Shown piece after piece: positions 24,967 through 32,656 of a stretch of 50,447 bases of DNA. Within the stretch, counting starts at the first letter, position 1; each line of letters opens with the position of its first letter. The translations under genes were made by a program, and so were the position numbers. The stretch is from JBKPDV01 sp046728075 (GTDB lineage Bacteria; Acidobacteriota; Thermoanaerobaculia; UBA5066; Gp7-AA6), in assembly GCA_046728075.1 (NCBI GenBank), contig JBKPDV010000066.1, positions 1 to 50,447 on the forward strand, read 5' to 3'. Below the pieces are notes generated by a model. That model did no database searches and was not told the DNA's origin. It saw only the letters and a program-made list of their open reading frames with translations.

Positions 24967-25582
24967 GACCGAGATCCTCTAGTTCAGCCGCGGCTCGCTT
25001 GCGAAAGAGGAACCTCCAGATGCGCCGACCCTCCTCTCGATACTTGATTTCGTAGTTCGTGGGCGGAGGCGCGGGCGCTGTTTCCCACTCGAGAGGTTCG
25101 AGCAATGGAACAGTTGCCGCAAGCGGAGCGAGGGCGGAGCCGTAATCGGCGTGGTCCGTTGCGATGCGCAGCAGGCCCCCGGCCTCGAGGCGCGAAGCCA
25201 GGGTCTCCAGCATCCGGCCGTCCAAGAGCCGGCGCTTTTTCTGCCTCTTCTTCGGCCACGGATCGGGAAAGTAGATATGGAAGGCCCGAACCGATCCGGG
25301 CGAGAGCGCCTCGACGAAGAGACGCCCATCCGCGCGCAGGATCCGCGCGTTGGAGAGCCCGGATCGGGCGAGCCGATCCCGGCAGACCCGGTAGTACGCG
25401 AGCGCTCGCTCCAGGCCCAGAAAATCATGGTCCGGGTTGCCGCGGGCGGCTGCGACCAGAAAGCGCGCCTTGCCGCTCCCGATCTCGATCTCGAGGGGCC
25501 GGCGGCGATGGAAGAGCTCGGCGGCATCAAAAGACGTCGCCGAAAAGATCTGCTCGTCCGCCGGACGGTGTTCAATGTTCAA
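24959..25582 (-). CDS. trmB: tRNA (guanine-46-N7) methyltransferase TrmB
   Basis: 207 aa. The SAM motif is LEIEIGSGKARFLVAAA (about 30-46). The TrmB-specific block is HIYFPDPWPKKRQKKRRLL, with LRIATDHADYG downstream and TNYEIKYREEGRRIWRFLF at the C-terminus. It methylates G46 of tRNA variable loops. The start is TTG 25582, inside the second unit of the AGTTCAA array, so the first residues MNIEH come from repeat DNA. It is last in the queG-CNNM-IDH-trmB run on the minus strand. Confidence 0.94.
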   Translation of the reverse strand: MNIEHRPADEQIFSATSFDAAELFHRRRPLEIEIGSGKARFLVAAARGNPDHDFLGLERALAYYRVCRDRLARSGLSNARILRADGRLFVEALSPGSVRAFHIYFPDPWPKKRQKKRRLLDGRMLETLASRLEAGGLLRIATDHADYGSALAPLAATVPLLEPLEWETAPAPPPTNYEIKYREEGRRIWRFLFRKRAAAELEDLGRS

Positions 25583-25651
25583 AGTTCAAAGTTCAAAGTT
25601 AGAGCCATCAGGTCGTCTCACCCTTGAACGTTGAACGTTGAACGTTGAACC
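25569..25651. repeat. Paired 7-nt array, unit AGTTCAA, supplies trmB start
   Basis: Left arm 25569-25600 is TGTTCAA twice, AGTTCAA twice. Right arm 25624-25651 is TTGAACG three times, TTGAACC. The spacer is about 23 nt. On the minus strand the left arm offers TTGAACA in every unit, and one of these TTGs is the trmB start. The unit family is the same as at 2455-2529. Confidence 0.92.
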
Positions 25652-25652
25652 C

Positions 25653-26693
25653 TCACAGCCTTTCCGCCACCGCCCGCGCAAACGCCTTCGTGCCGGCGGT
25701 GCCGCCGAGGTCGGGGGTCTTGATTCCCGTGGCCAGAGTGGCCGTCAGGGCCTTGTCGATCCGCTCGGCGTCCCGCAGCAGTTCCATGTGACGCAACATC
25801 AGGATCGCCGAAAGGAGAAGCGCGGTCGGATTGGCCTTCTCCTGGCCGGCGATGTCCGGAGCCGTTCCGTGGACCGCTTCGAAGATGGCCATGGTCTTTC
25901 CCAGATTGGCTCCGGGAACCACACCCAGGCCGCCGACCAGACCGGCGGCCAGGTCGGAGAGGATGTCGCCGTACAGGTTCTCCATCAGCAGCACGTCGAA
26001 GATCTCCGGGTTCATCACCAGCCGCATGCACGTCGCGTCCACGATCCGATCGTCGGCTGTGATTTCGGGATAGTCCTGCGCGACCTTCCGAAAGCAGTCG
26101 AGGAAGAGACCGTCGGAGAGCTTCATGATGTTGGCCTTGTGAACGGCCGTCACGCGCCGGCGGCCGTTGGCCGTCGCATAGTCGAACGCGAACCGCGCGA
26201 TCCGAGTCGAGGCGGCCTCGGTGATGATCTTCAGGGACTCGACGACTCCGGGCACGACGATGTGCTCGAGTCCGCTGTAGAGGTCCTCGGTGTTCTCCCG
26301 GACGACAACAATGTCTACATTGTTAAAGCGGCTCTCCACGCCGGGCAGGTTCTTTACGGGCCGGAGGTTGGCATACAGGTCGAGGGTCTTGCGCAGGCGC
26401 ACGTTGATCGAGGCGAAGCCCTTGCCGATCGGCGTGCCCACGGGTCCCTTCAGAGCGACCTTGTTCTTGCGGATCGATTCGAGCACCCGGTCGGGCAGGG
26501 GATCGCCCTCGCTCTGCTCGGCCGCGCGGCCGACGACCTGTTCCTCGAAAACGAGCGGCGTTCCCGCGGCCTCGAGGATCGAGACCACGGCGTCGGAGAC
26601 TTCCGGCCCGATGCCGTCTCCTCGAATAAGTGTGACGGCCCGTTTTTCCAGGTTCACTCCTCCCGCAGCTCGATTCTCGTGCTCGAGAAGCAA
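25653..26693 (-). CDS. Isocitrate/isopropylmalate dehydrogenase family, probably NAD-dependent isocitrate dehydrogenase
   Basis: 346 aa. Features are TLIRGDGIGPEV, the substrate loop with SINVRLRKTLDLYANLRPVK, VVVRENTEDLYSGLEH, VHKANIMKLSDGLF with the catalytic Lys, the metal site in ENLYGDILSDLAAGLVGGLG, and EAVHGTAPDIAGQEKANPTA. SINVRLRK and LEHIVVPGVVESLKIIT point to NAD-type isocitrate dehydrogenase rather than LeuB. It converts isocitrate to 2-oxoglutarate. The start is uncertain: TTG 26693 lies in the repeat array, while GTG 26657 follows a GGGAGGA tract too closely. Confidence 0.85.
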   Translation of the reverse strand: MLLEHENRAAGGVNLEKRAVTLIRGDGIGPEVSDAVVSILEAAGTPLVFEEQVVGRAAEQSEGDPLPDRVLESIRKNKVALKGPVGTPIGKGFASINVRLRKTLDLYANLRPVKNLPGVESRFNNVDIVVVRENTEDLYSGLEHIVVPGVVESLKIITEAASTRIARFAFDYATANGRRRVTAVHKANIMKLSDGLFLDCFRKVAQDYPEITADDRIVDATCMRLVMNPEIFDVLLMENLYGDILSDLAAGLVGGLGVVPGANLGKTMAIFEAVHGTAPDIAGQEKANPTALLLSAILMLRHMELLRDAERIDKALTATLATGIKTPDLGGTAGTKAFARAVAERL

Positions 26694-26780
26694 GCTATCA
26701 GCTTTCAGCTAAGAGCTCTCAACCATACGGTCGAACCGCTCGTGCTCGGCTGAAAGCTGCAAGCTGCGAGCTGAAAGCTA
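26693..26780. repeat. Paired 7-nt array, unit AGCTATC
   Basis: Left arm 26693-26720 is AGCTATC, AGCTTTC, AGCTAAG, AGCTCTC. Right arm 26749-26780 is GCTGAAA, GCTGCAA, GCTGCGA, GCTGAAA, GCTA. The spacer is 28 nt. The right arm contains the stop of the CNNM gene (CTA 26778-26780, top strand); the left arm holds the possible TTG start of the dehydrogenase. Confidence 0.9.
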
Positions 26781-28037
26781 TTTCTTCTCCGGCAGAATCA
26801 TCAGTACCTTCTGGATCGCCGTCGGCGTGGCCTCCTCCACGACAAAGTCCGCCCGGCGGCCGCGCCACCGTTCGCCTTTGCGGGGGATTCGGCCGAACCG
26901 CATCAGGAGATGACCCGCGATCGTCTCCGCCTCCTCGCGGGGCAGCGAGATTCCGAACTGCTCCTCGAGGTCGTCCAATCGCAGGGTGCCGTCGAGGAGG
27001 AAACGGCGCTCCCCGGCCGGCTGGAAACCGGGGCCCTCCTCCTCGTCGTACTCGTCTTCGATCGGACCGAGCAGCTCCTCGATCGCGTCCTCGATCGTGA
27101 CGAGGCCGGCCGTTCCGCCGAACTCGTCCACGACGACGGCCATGTGGGTGCGCCTTCGCCGCATTTCGCTGAAGAGCGCCTCGGCTCTCTGGGATTCCGG
27201 CACGAGGTAGGGAGGATCGACCCACTGAGCCAGCCGGAAGGCCGCTTCCTCCGCGTCGTTCAAGGCGAAGAGGTCCTTGGCATGCAGGATTCCAATGATG
27301 TTATCGAGAGTCTCCCGGTAAACCGGCAGGCGCGACAGCTTGTGCTCCCGCAAAATTCGGCCGACTTCCGCGAACGAAGCGGTATCCGGCAGCGCAATGA
27401 TCTTCGTGCGCGGCAGCATGATGTCCCGAACGGTCCGGTCGCCGAATTCGAGCACCTTATGGAGGAGGCGCCGCTCCTCGCCGTGAATGATCCCTTCGTC
27501 GGCGCCGAGGTTGAAGACGCTCTTCATCTCCTCTTCGGTCAGGGACGGCTCCCGCTGCTTGACTCCGATCAGGCGAAGCGCCCGCGTGGTCACCTGGACG
27601 CAGAGTGTCGCGATCGGAGAGAGAACCTTCATCACGACCGCCATCGGCCGGGCCACCGCGCGCGAGATGGCAACCGGGGAAGCCGCTCCGATCGCCTTGG
27701 GAGTCATCTCGGCGAACACGAAGAGCGCGATCGTCGAGAAGAGGATCGCGGCCGGAACGCCGTAGGTCTCCCCCAGCCAGTCGGTCGCCAGCACCGTAGC
27801 GAGCGCCGAGGCCGCGCTCAAAAAGAGATTCTGGCCGATCAGGATTGTCGCGAGCAGCCGGGGCGTGTGCGCCTTCAGGTTGCGGATGATCGCGGCGCGA
27901 GGATCGCCGCTCTCCCGGAGCCGGGCCAGGTCGATGCGCCCGAGGGAAACCAGGGCGGTCTCCGAGCCCGCGAAGAACGCGGAGAGCAGCAGCGAAAGGA
28001 AGAGGAGGAACAGATAAACGAGAGTCTGAGCTTGCAT
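26778..28037 (-). CDS. CNNM/HlyC-CorC family membrane protein with CBS pair
   Basis: 419 aa. The DUF21/CNNM membrane domain (about 1-190) starts with a signal-like helix (LVYLFLLFLSLLLSAFFAG) and SETALVSLGRIDLARL, then LATILIGQNLFLSAASALATVLA and FAEMTPKAIGA. Two CBS motifs follow (DIMLPRTKIIALP, LSRLPVYRETLDNIIGILHAKDLF, HMAVVVDEFGGTAGLVTIEDAIEELLG), then the CorC_HlyC domain. Family members are linked to magnesium or cobalt efflux. It sits between queG and the dehydrogenase on the minus strand. Confidence 0.92.
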   Translation of the reverse strand: MQAQTLVYLFLLFLSLLLSAFFAGSETALVSLGRIDLARLRESGDPRAAIIRNLKAHTPRLLATILIGQNLFLSAASALATVLATDWLGETYGVPAAILFSTIALFVFAEMTPKAIGAASPVAISRAVARPMAVVMKVLSPIATLCVQVTTRALRLIGVKQREPSLTEEEMKSVFNLGADEGIIHGEERRLLHKVLEFGDRTVRDIMLPRTKIIALPDTASFAEVGRILREHKLSRLPVYRETLDNIIGILHAKDLFALNDAEEAAFRLAQWVDPPYLVPESQRAEALFSEMRRRRTHMAVVVDEFGGTAGLVTIEDAIEELLGPIEDEYDEEEGPGFQPAGERRFLLDGTLRLDDLEEQFGISLPREEAETIAGHLLMRFGRIPRKGERWRGRRADFVVEEATPTAIQKVLMILPEKK

Positions 28038-28058
28038 GGAAGAAGTCTATCGCTCGCT

Positions 28059-28072
28059 CCTCAGTCCTCAGT
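28059..28072. repeat. Two-unit mini-array, unit CCTCAGT, over queG stop
   Basis: CCTCAGT occurs twice in tandem; the first unit contains the queG stop (TCA 28061-28063, top strand). It may be a minimal form of the longer arrays, or coincidence. Confidence 0.4.
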
Positions 28073-29107
28073 CGGGGTCGCCAGCTGCTCCAGCGCCCAT
28101 TGGGCGGCGTCCGCCAATCCACTGTCGCTCGCGCCTGCGGAAGCGTGCAACAACGCACGACACGAGGAGTCTCCGGCCGCTCCCGCCGACGCAGCGGCGT
28201 TTCTCTGGAGCCCGCGTCTTCCGGCCCGGTTGAGAGCGGTCGCGCCCCAGCCGCGCTTCCATTCCCCACGGCCCATCTCGAGCCATTCGCCGCGGGTCGG
28301 AGCCGAGCGCTGCGGGGACCGCCCCGACGCTTCTCCCAACGGCAGAGGCTTGTTCCAGGGACAGACTTCCTGGCAGATGTCGCAGCCAAACACCCGGTCC
28401 GCCAAGTGCGCCTTCATCGCCGGCGGGATCGCGCCGCGATGCTCGATCGTCCAATACGCCAGGCATCGCGCGGCATCCAGGATCCCCGGCTGGACGAATG
28501 CGGAAGTGGGACACGCGTCGAGACAGCGCGTGCACTCGCCGCAACGCTCGGCCACCGGATCGTCGGGAGGCAGATCCAGGTCCGTCACGATCTCCGCGAG
28601 CAGCAAATAGGAGCCGAGCTCGCGGTCGATCAGGCAACCGTTCTTCCCGATCCAGCCCAGCCCGGCCGCGGCGGCGAACGACCGCTCGGCGATCGGCGTG
28701 GAGTCGACGCACACGCGGAAACCGCAGGGGAAGTCCAGCCGATCACGCGCCGCCTGCGCGAGAGCGAGCGCCTGCTGCCGCAAGGTGCCGTGGTAGTCGG
28801 GGCCGGCGGCATAGCGCGCAATCTTCGAGCCGTCGGACGAGGCGAAGGGACGCGCGTCATGTGTCGCCGCGAGGCAGACGACCGATCGCGCGCCCGGCAG
28901 CAGCTGCGCGGGGTTCGCGCGCACCGAGCCCGTTCGCTCGAGGTAGTCCATTCCGGCGTGGCCCCCGGACTCGATCCAGGAAAGGAATCGATCGAAGCGC
29001 GGCGGCTCCTCGGCCCGGGCGAACCCGATGCGGGCAAAACCGGCTCTCCGGGCTTCCTCCCGAAAGACGCGGGCCGACAGCAGGGGATCGGGAGCGGATC
29101 GAACCAT
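28061..29107 (-). CDS. queG: Epoxyqueuosine reductase
   Basis: 348 aa from ATG 29107. The cobalamin-binding N-terminal half contains IARYAAGPDYHGTLRQQ and DSTPIAERSFAAAAGLGWIGKN. Two iron-sulfur clusters are bound by CGECTRCLDACPTSAF and CDICQEVCPWNKP. It performs the last step of queuosine synthesis in tRNA. A HEAT-like C-terminal stretch is Ala-rich and loosely conserved. It is first in the minus-strand group that also holds trmB, giving two tRNA-modification genes in one apparent transcription unit. Confidence 0.95.
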   Translation of the reverse strand: MVRSAPDPLLSARVFREEARRAGFARIGFARAEEPPRFDRFLSWIESGGHAGMDYLERTGSVRANPAQLLPGARSVVCLAATHDARPFASSDGSKIARYAAGPDYHGTLRQQALALAQAARDRLDFPCGFRVCVDSTPIAERSFAAAAGLGWIGKNGCLIDRELGSYLLLAEIVTDLDLPPDDPVAERCGECTRCLDACPTSAFVQPGILDAARCLAYWTIEHRGAIPPAMKAHLADRVFGCDICQEVCPWNKPLPLGEASGRSPQRSAPTRGEWLEMGRGEWKRGWGATALNRAGRRGLQRNAAASAGAAGDSSCRALLHASAGASDSGLADAAQWALEQLATPTED

Positions 29108-29110
29108 GGA

Positions 29111-29190
29111 GGAATTGAATCACTGCTTGCCGGGACCGGGAAAGCGGCGCAATGACTTTCTCGCCCGATCTTTCGGTGATTCAATGATTC
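29111..29190. repeat. Short inverted arms between divergent queG and AI-2E permease genes
   Basis: GGAATTGAATCAC (29111-29123) is nearly complementary to GTGATTCAATGATTC (29176-29190), spanning the 84-nt divergent spacer. It is shorter than the other arrays and may be unrelated. Confidence 0.4.
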
Positions 29191-29191
29191 C

Positions 29192-30319
29192 GTGGCACCA
29201 TCGTCCTTCGCCTCTCGTGTCTTCGGCGTCGCCGCCGCCGCGGCTCTGACCTACGCGCTGTATCGGATCTTCAAGCCCTTTCTCGGTCCGATCCTCTGGG
29301 CGGTGCTGCTCGCGTTCCTCCTGCACCCGGTCAACGTGCGGCTGCGCCAGCGAATGCGGGGGCGCACCGGTTCGGCCGCCGGCGTCCTGACACTCGCGGT
29401 CGCGCTCGGCCTCGCGATTCCCGCTGCCATCCTGGCGGTCGCGTTCGCCGGCCAGGCGTCCGATCTGGCTGCGCGCGTTTCGGCAGCCGCGACCCGCTAC
29501 CAGATCGCGCGGCCGAGCGACCTCTTTCGGCTGCCGGTTCTTCAGGACGCGTTTCGCTGGATCGAGCAGCACGTGCCCGTGACGTCCGAGGAGGTTCAGG
29601 CCTGGCTTCTCGCGGGGAGCAAGAAGTTTCTCCAGCGTCTCGCGGCGTCCAGCGGCACAATCTTTCTCGGCGCGCTCGGCGCAGTCGCCAACATCGTTCT
29701 GATGCTTTTCGTGCTCTTCTTTTTTCTGCGAGACGGGGAGGGGATGGCGCGGCGGCTCGTCCGCGTGGTCCCGATGCCCGAGAAGAAGAAAGAGCGGCTC
29801 GCGGATCAGCTCGGTTCAGTGACCCGCGCGGTGGTCTTCGGAACGCTTTTGACCGCGATCATCCAGGGGGCGAGCGTGGGGGTCGGTTTCGCAATCGTGC
29901 GGCTGCCGTCCCCCGTCGTGTTTGGCGCAATCGCCGGCGTCTGCTCCCTCCTGCCCGTGGGCGGAACGGCGTTCGTCTGGCTGCCGGGTGCGATCGTGCT
30001 GGCCGCTCAGGGCCGCTGGGCCGCGGCCATTTTTCTGGCCCTCTGGGGTCTGCTCTTCGTCGGAGTCCTGGACAATGTGCTGCGTCCCCTCTTCATCTCG
30101 GGGCGCGCGGAGATTTCGACGCTCCCGGTTTTCTTCGGAGTGCTCGGGGGAGTCGCGGCGTTCGGCCCGATCGGACTGTTTCTCGGGCCGGTCTTGATCG
30201 CGCTCGCTCAGGCGCTCCTGGGATTCGCCGAAGAGAACGTGGCGGAAGCTCACGGCTCACAGCCGTCAGCTCTCAGCCAAGCAGGCGCCGGGGAAGAGCC
30301 TCCGCGTGCTCATAGCTGA
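29192..30319 (+). CDS. AI-2E family transporter (UPF0118 permease)
   Basis: 375 aa from GTG 29192. Hydrophobic segments occur near residues 10-45, 60-85, 155-178 and 210-345. The family layout includes PFLGPILWAVLLAFLLHPV, the conserved ALLTAIIQGASVGVGFAI-like segment, GGTAFVWLPGAIVLAAQG and FFGVLGGVAAFGPIGLFLGPV. Members export AI-2, other small molecules or sodium, so the substrate is not fixed. The C-terminal AHGSQPSALSQ is encoded by repeat units. The gene end overlaps the convergent neighbour by 10 nt. Confidence 0.88.
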   Translation: MAPSSFASRVFGVAAAAALTYALYRIFKPFLGPILWAVLLAFLLHPVNVRLRQRMRGRTGSAAGVLTLAVALGLAIPAAILAVAFAGQASDLAARVSAAATRYQIARPSDLFRLPVLQDAFRWIEQHVPVTSEEVQAWLLAGSKKFLQRLAASSGTIFLGALGAVANIVLMLFVLFFFLRDGEGMARRLVRVVPMPEKKKERLADQLGSVTRAVVFGTLLTAIIQGASVGVGFAIVRLPSPVVFGAIAGVCSLLPVGGTAFVWLPGAIVLAAQGRWAAAIFLALWGLLFVGVLDNVLRPLFISGRAEISTLPVFFGVLGGVAAFGPIGLFLGPVLIALAQALLGFAEENVAEAHGSQPSALSQAGAGEEPPRAHS

Positions 30320-30323
30320 AAGC
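30254..30323. repeat. Paired 7-nt array over convergent gene ends, unit AGCTCTC
   Basis: Left arm 30254-30281 is GGCTCAC, AGCCGTC, AGCTCTC, AGCCAAG, within the permease coding sequence. A short right arm (30312-30323, ATAGCTGAAAGC) covers both convergent stop codons (TCA 30310-30312 top strand for the minus gene; TGA 30317-30319 for the permease). Confidence 0.7.
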
Positions 30324-31335
30324 CGGGGCGCGCTCCGCCCGACGGAGCGGACACCCGGGCGGGCGGGAGCTCCGGTACGGACATCTCCCCTTCGCGGAGG
30401 AATCGCAGCTGCCGGCGGTCGCGCACGATCCAGATCCGCTCATTGGGCGGCAGCGCCACCGGCAGGTCGAAGCGGCTGAGCCAGACACCGTGCGCCGTGA
30501 GAGGTCCGGTCCAGCCTTCCAGGCGCCTGGCGATCCATCCTCCTCTTCCGTTCCAGTCGACGGCGGCTCCTCCTACCCGAAGCCCTTTGAGCCCTTGCCA
30601 GACAACGCCGAGCGCCGGAACCCGCACTTCGACGAGCATCGCCTCCGCGTCGGAAGCCGCTCGAGCGACGCGACGCGCGCGGCCGCGCCCCGCAGAAAGG
30701 TAGGTCGCGGTCGGAGTCGTCCAAAGACTGCCGAGCGGCTCGCGCGCGGGCGGCTCGATCCATTGCGCCATCAAGGCCAGCGGCAGGACAGGTGTCAGGC
30801 AGAGAGCGGCGAGGATCAGGTGAAGCGCGCGCCCCAGAGCTCCACGGGGCTGTGGAGAAAGCGCCCAGGCCGCGCAGGAGAGAGCGGCGAGGAAGAAAAG
30901 ATATGCGGTGGAAGCCAGCAGCGAGGAGACCGAGAGGCGCAGCGGGCCCGGCCTCAAAGCAGCGTATCCCCAGAGAGCGAGCGCGCCGGTTGCGACCGGA
31001 ACCAGCAACCCGTAAGTTCGCCAGACGATGGTCCAGCGAGCGCCGAATCGCCGGACGTGGGGTTGCGCGCCGGGTGGAAAGCGCACGGGATGACCCTCGG
31101 GGCAGAGAGACGTGTCCCGATCCACGGCCAGCCGGCCGCATCGCCGGCATCGCACAACCGTGCCTCTTTCCCATCCGTACTTCCAGGCCAGCAGGCCGGC
31201 GGCGATTTGGATTGCGAAGACGATGAGAGCGGCGATCAACGCCACGATGGCCAGCGTCCGCAGAACGGACGCGAGCGGCGCGAGCCAGGGGCCGGCGAGG
31301 GTCTCCAGAGCCCGAGCAATGGGAGTAGTTTCCAT
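30310..31335 (-). CDS. Uncharacterised membrane protein with zinc ribbon
   Basis: 341 aa from ATG 31335, 6 nt after a GGGAG site. I do not recognise the family. Visible are a first membrane helix (VLRTLAIVALIAALIVFAIQ), a cytoplasm-type zinc ribbon (CRRCGRL, then CPEGHPV), three further hydrophobic segments (about 110-130, 140-165 and 175-200) and a C-terminal soluble part of about 130 residues rich in Trp and Arg. It is divergent from the methyltransferase gene and convergent with the AI-2E family permease. Confidence 0.75.
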   Translation of the reverse strand: METTPIARALETLAGPWLAPLASVLRTLAIVALIAALIVFAIQIAAGLLAWKYGWERGTVVRCRRCGRLAVDRDTSLCPEGHPVRFPPGAQPHVRRFGARWTIVWRTYGLLVPVATGALALWGYAALRPGPLRLSVSSLLASTAYLFFLAALSCAAWALSPQPRGALGRALHLILAALCLTPVLPLALMAQWIEPPAREPLGSLWTTPTATYLSAGRGRARRVARAASDAEAMLVEVRVPALGVVWQGLKGLRVGGAAVDWNGRGGWIARRLEGWTGPLTAHGVWLSRFDLPVALPPNERIWIVRDRRQLRFLREGEMSVPELPPARVSAPSGGARPGFQL

Positions 31336-31388
31336 CGAGATCTCCCGCAATTGTTGCATCGGCGGTGCCAGGCCCCTATCCTCGCGCC

Positions 31389-32588
31389 GTGACCTCATCG
31401 AGCGACCAGGTCGGGGATCTCGCGGCGAAGATTCGGGCGGCCGTAGCCGAGACTGCCTCGGCCGCGCCGCCTCGCCCGACGTCCAGAAGTCCGAGCCCCG
31501 AGGAAGAGGCGGCGCAAGCCGCGCTCGCGCGAGCGGCCGCCCATGTGACCCCTTCGATTCCGGAGTCATCCCGCCTGGTGCTGGGGAAAAAAACAGTTCT
31601 TCGACTGCTCCGTTTTCTCTGGCGGGATCAGGGCGCGTTCAATGCCCTGTCCCTGCAGGCCGGGAGCGCTCTTCTGGCCGCTTTGTCGGCGCAGAGAGAG
31701 AACATCGAACGGCTTTCCTCGGAAGCCGGGCGCGTGCGCCGCGCTCTGGCCTCCCTTGAAACGGAAGTTGCGAAATGGAGCGCTTCGTGGCAACGCCGGG
31801 CCGCCATTCAGGACGCGCGCCTGGCGGAGCTCGAGAAGGCGCCTTCCGGCGGGGTGAGACCCGCCCCCGAGGTCGGTGCGGCGCCCGCCTCCGCGATTCC
31901 GCCAGGCGTCTACAGTCTGTTCGAAGAGAGATTTCGCGGCTCGCCCGAGGAGATCGCCAAACGGCAGCAGGGATACCTTCTCGATTTGAAGGAGATTCCA
32001 GGTCCTGTTCTGGACGTCGGGTGCGGCCGGGGCGAGCTCCTCCGGCTCCTTTCGGACAGCGGGATCGCCGCTTCGGGAGTCGAGGTCAATCCCATCGCCG
32101 TCGCGGAATGCCGGAAGAACGGGCTCGAGGTCGAGAAAGGAGACGCGATCGCGGCACTGGCCCGCCGTCCCGCGGGCAGCCTGGGCGCCGTCGTCGCCTT
32201 GCAGGTGGTGGAGCACTGGCCGCCGGAGACGATCTTCGTGTTCCTGCGCGAGGCGCGCCGGGCGCTGGCGCCCGGCGGAGTCCTGATCGCCGAGACGATC
32301 AACGTCGGCTCGATCTCGGCGTGGAAGGCCTTTTATCTGGATCCTTCCCACGTGAGGCCCGTGCCCGCGGAGACACTTGCCTTCCTGGCCGAAACGGCCG
32401 GGTTCGCGCAACCCAGAATCGAGTACCACGCCCCTCTGCCCGCTGCGGAGCGCCTCGAGGAGCGCTCGGAAAACGACGCGAAGCTAAACCGGCTGCTCTT
32501 CGCCGAGCAGGACTATGCGCTCGTCGCGCGCGTGCCGCAGGAAGAGTCCGAAAGGCGAGAGGCGGGAGGCGAAAGGCGGGAAGAGTGA
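31389..32588 (+). CDS. SAM-dependent methyltransferase with N-terminal coiled coil
   Basis: About 399 aa from GTG 31389; GTG 31365 is an alternative. The first 170 residues are Ala/Glu-rich and helical. The class I core follows, with motif I GPVLDVGCGRGELLRLL, VALQVVEHWPPE, and a segment typical of glycan methyltransferases (AETINVGSISAWKAFYLDPSHVRPVP, here quoted only as HVRPVP after ETINVGS). Such proteins often methylate O-antigen or other surface polysaccharides, which agrees with the glycosyltransferase next to it. The C-terminal Glu/Arg-rich tail is encoded by GGCGAGA repeat units. Confidence 0.82.
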   Translation: MTSSSDQVGDLAAKIRAAVAETASAAPPRPTSRSPSPEEEAAQAALARAAAHVTPSIPESSRLVLGKKTVLRLLRFLWRDQGAFNALSLQAGSALLAALSAQRENIERLSSEAGRVRRALASLETEVAKWSASWQRRAAIQDARLAELEKAPSGGVRPAPEVGAAPASAIPPGVYSLFEERFRGSPEEIAKRQQGYLLDLKEIPGPVLDVGCGRGELLRLLSDSGIAASGVEVNPIAVAECRKNGLEVEKGDAIAALARRPAGSLGAVVALQVVEHWPPETIFVFLREARRALAPGGVLIAETINVGSISAWKAFYLDPSHVRPVPAETLAFLAETAGFAQPRIEYHAPLPAAERLEERSENDAKLNRLLFAEQDYALVARVPQEESERREAGGERREE

Positions 32589-32656
32589 TGCGAGTCACCG
32601 CGATACAAGCGACCGGGCAACCCGCCTACCGCCTGCCGCCTTCCGCCTACCGGCTT
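32554..32656. repeat. Paired 7-nt array, unit GGCGGGA
   Basis: Left arm 32554-32586 is GGCGAGA, GGCGGGA, GGCGAAA, GGCGGGA and encodes the methyltransferase C-terminus (REAGGERREE). Right arm 32622-32656 is CCGCCTA, CCGCCTG, CCGCCTT, CCGCCTA, CCGGCTT. The TTG start of the glycosyltransferase begins on its last base. The unit family is as at 13183-13267. Confidence 0.92.

Noticed and set aside
10398..26780. Arrays as insertion sequences or MITEs
   Set aside because: No target-site duplications, no conserved terminal sequence across loci and no transposase in the window.
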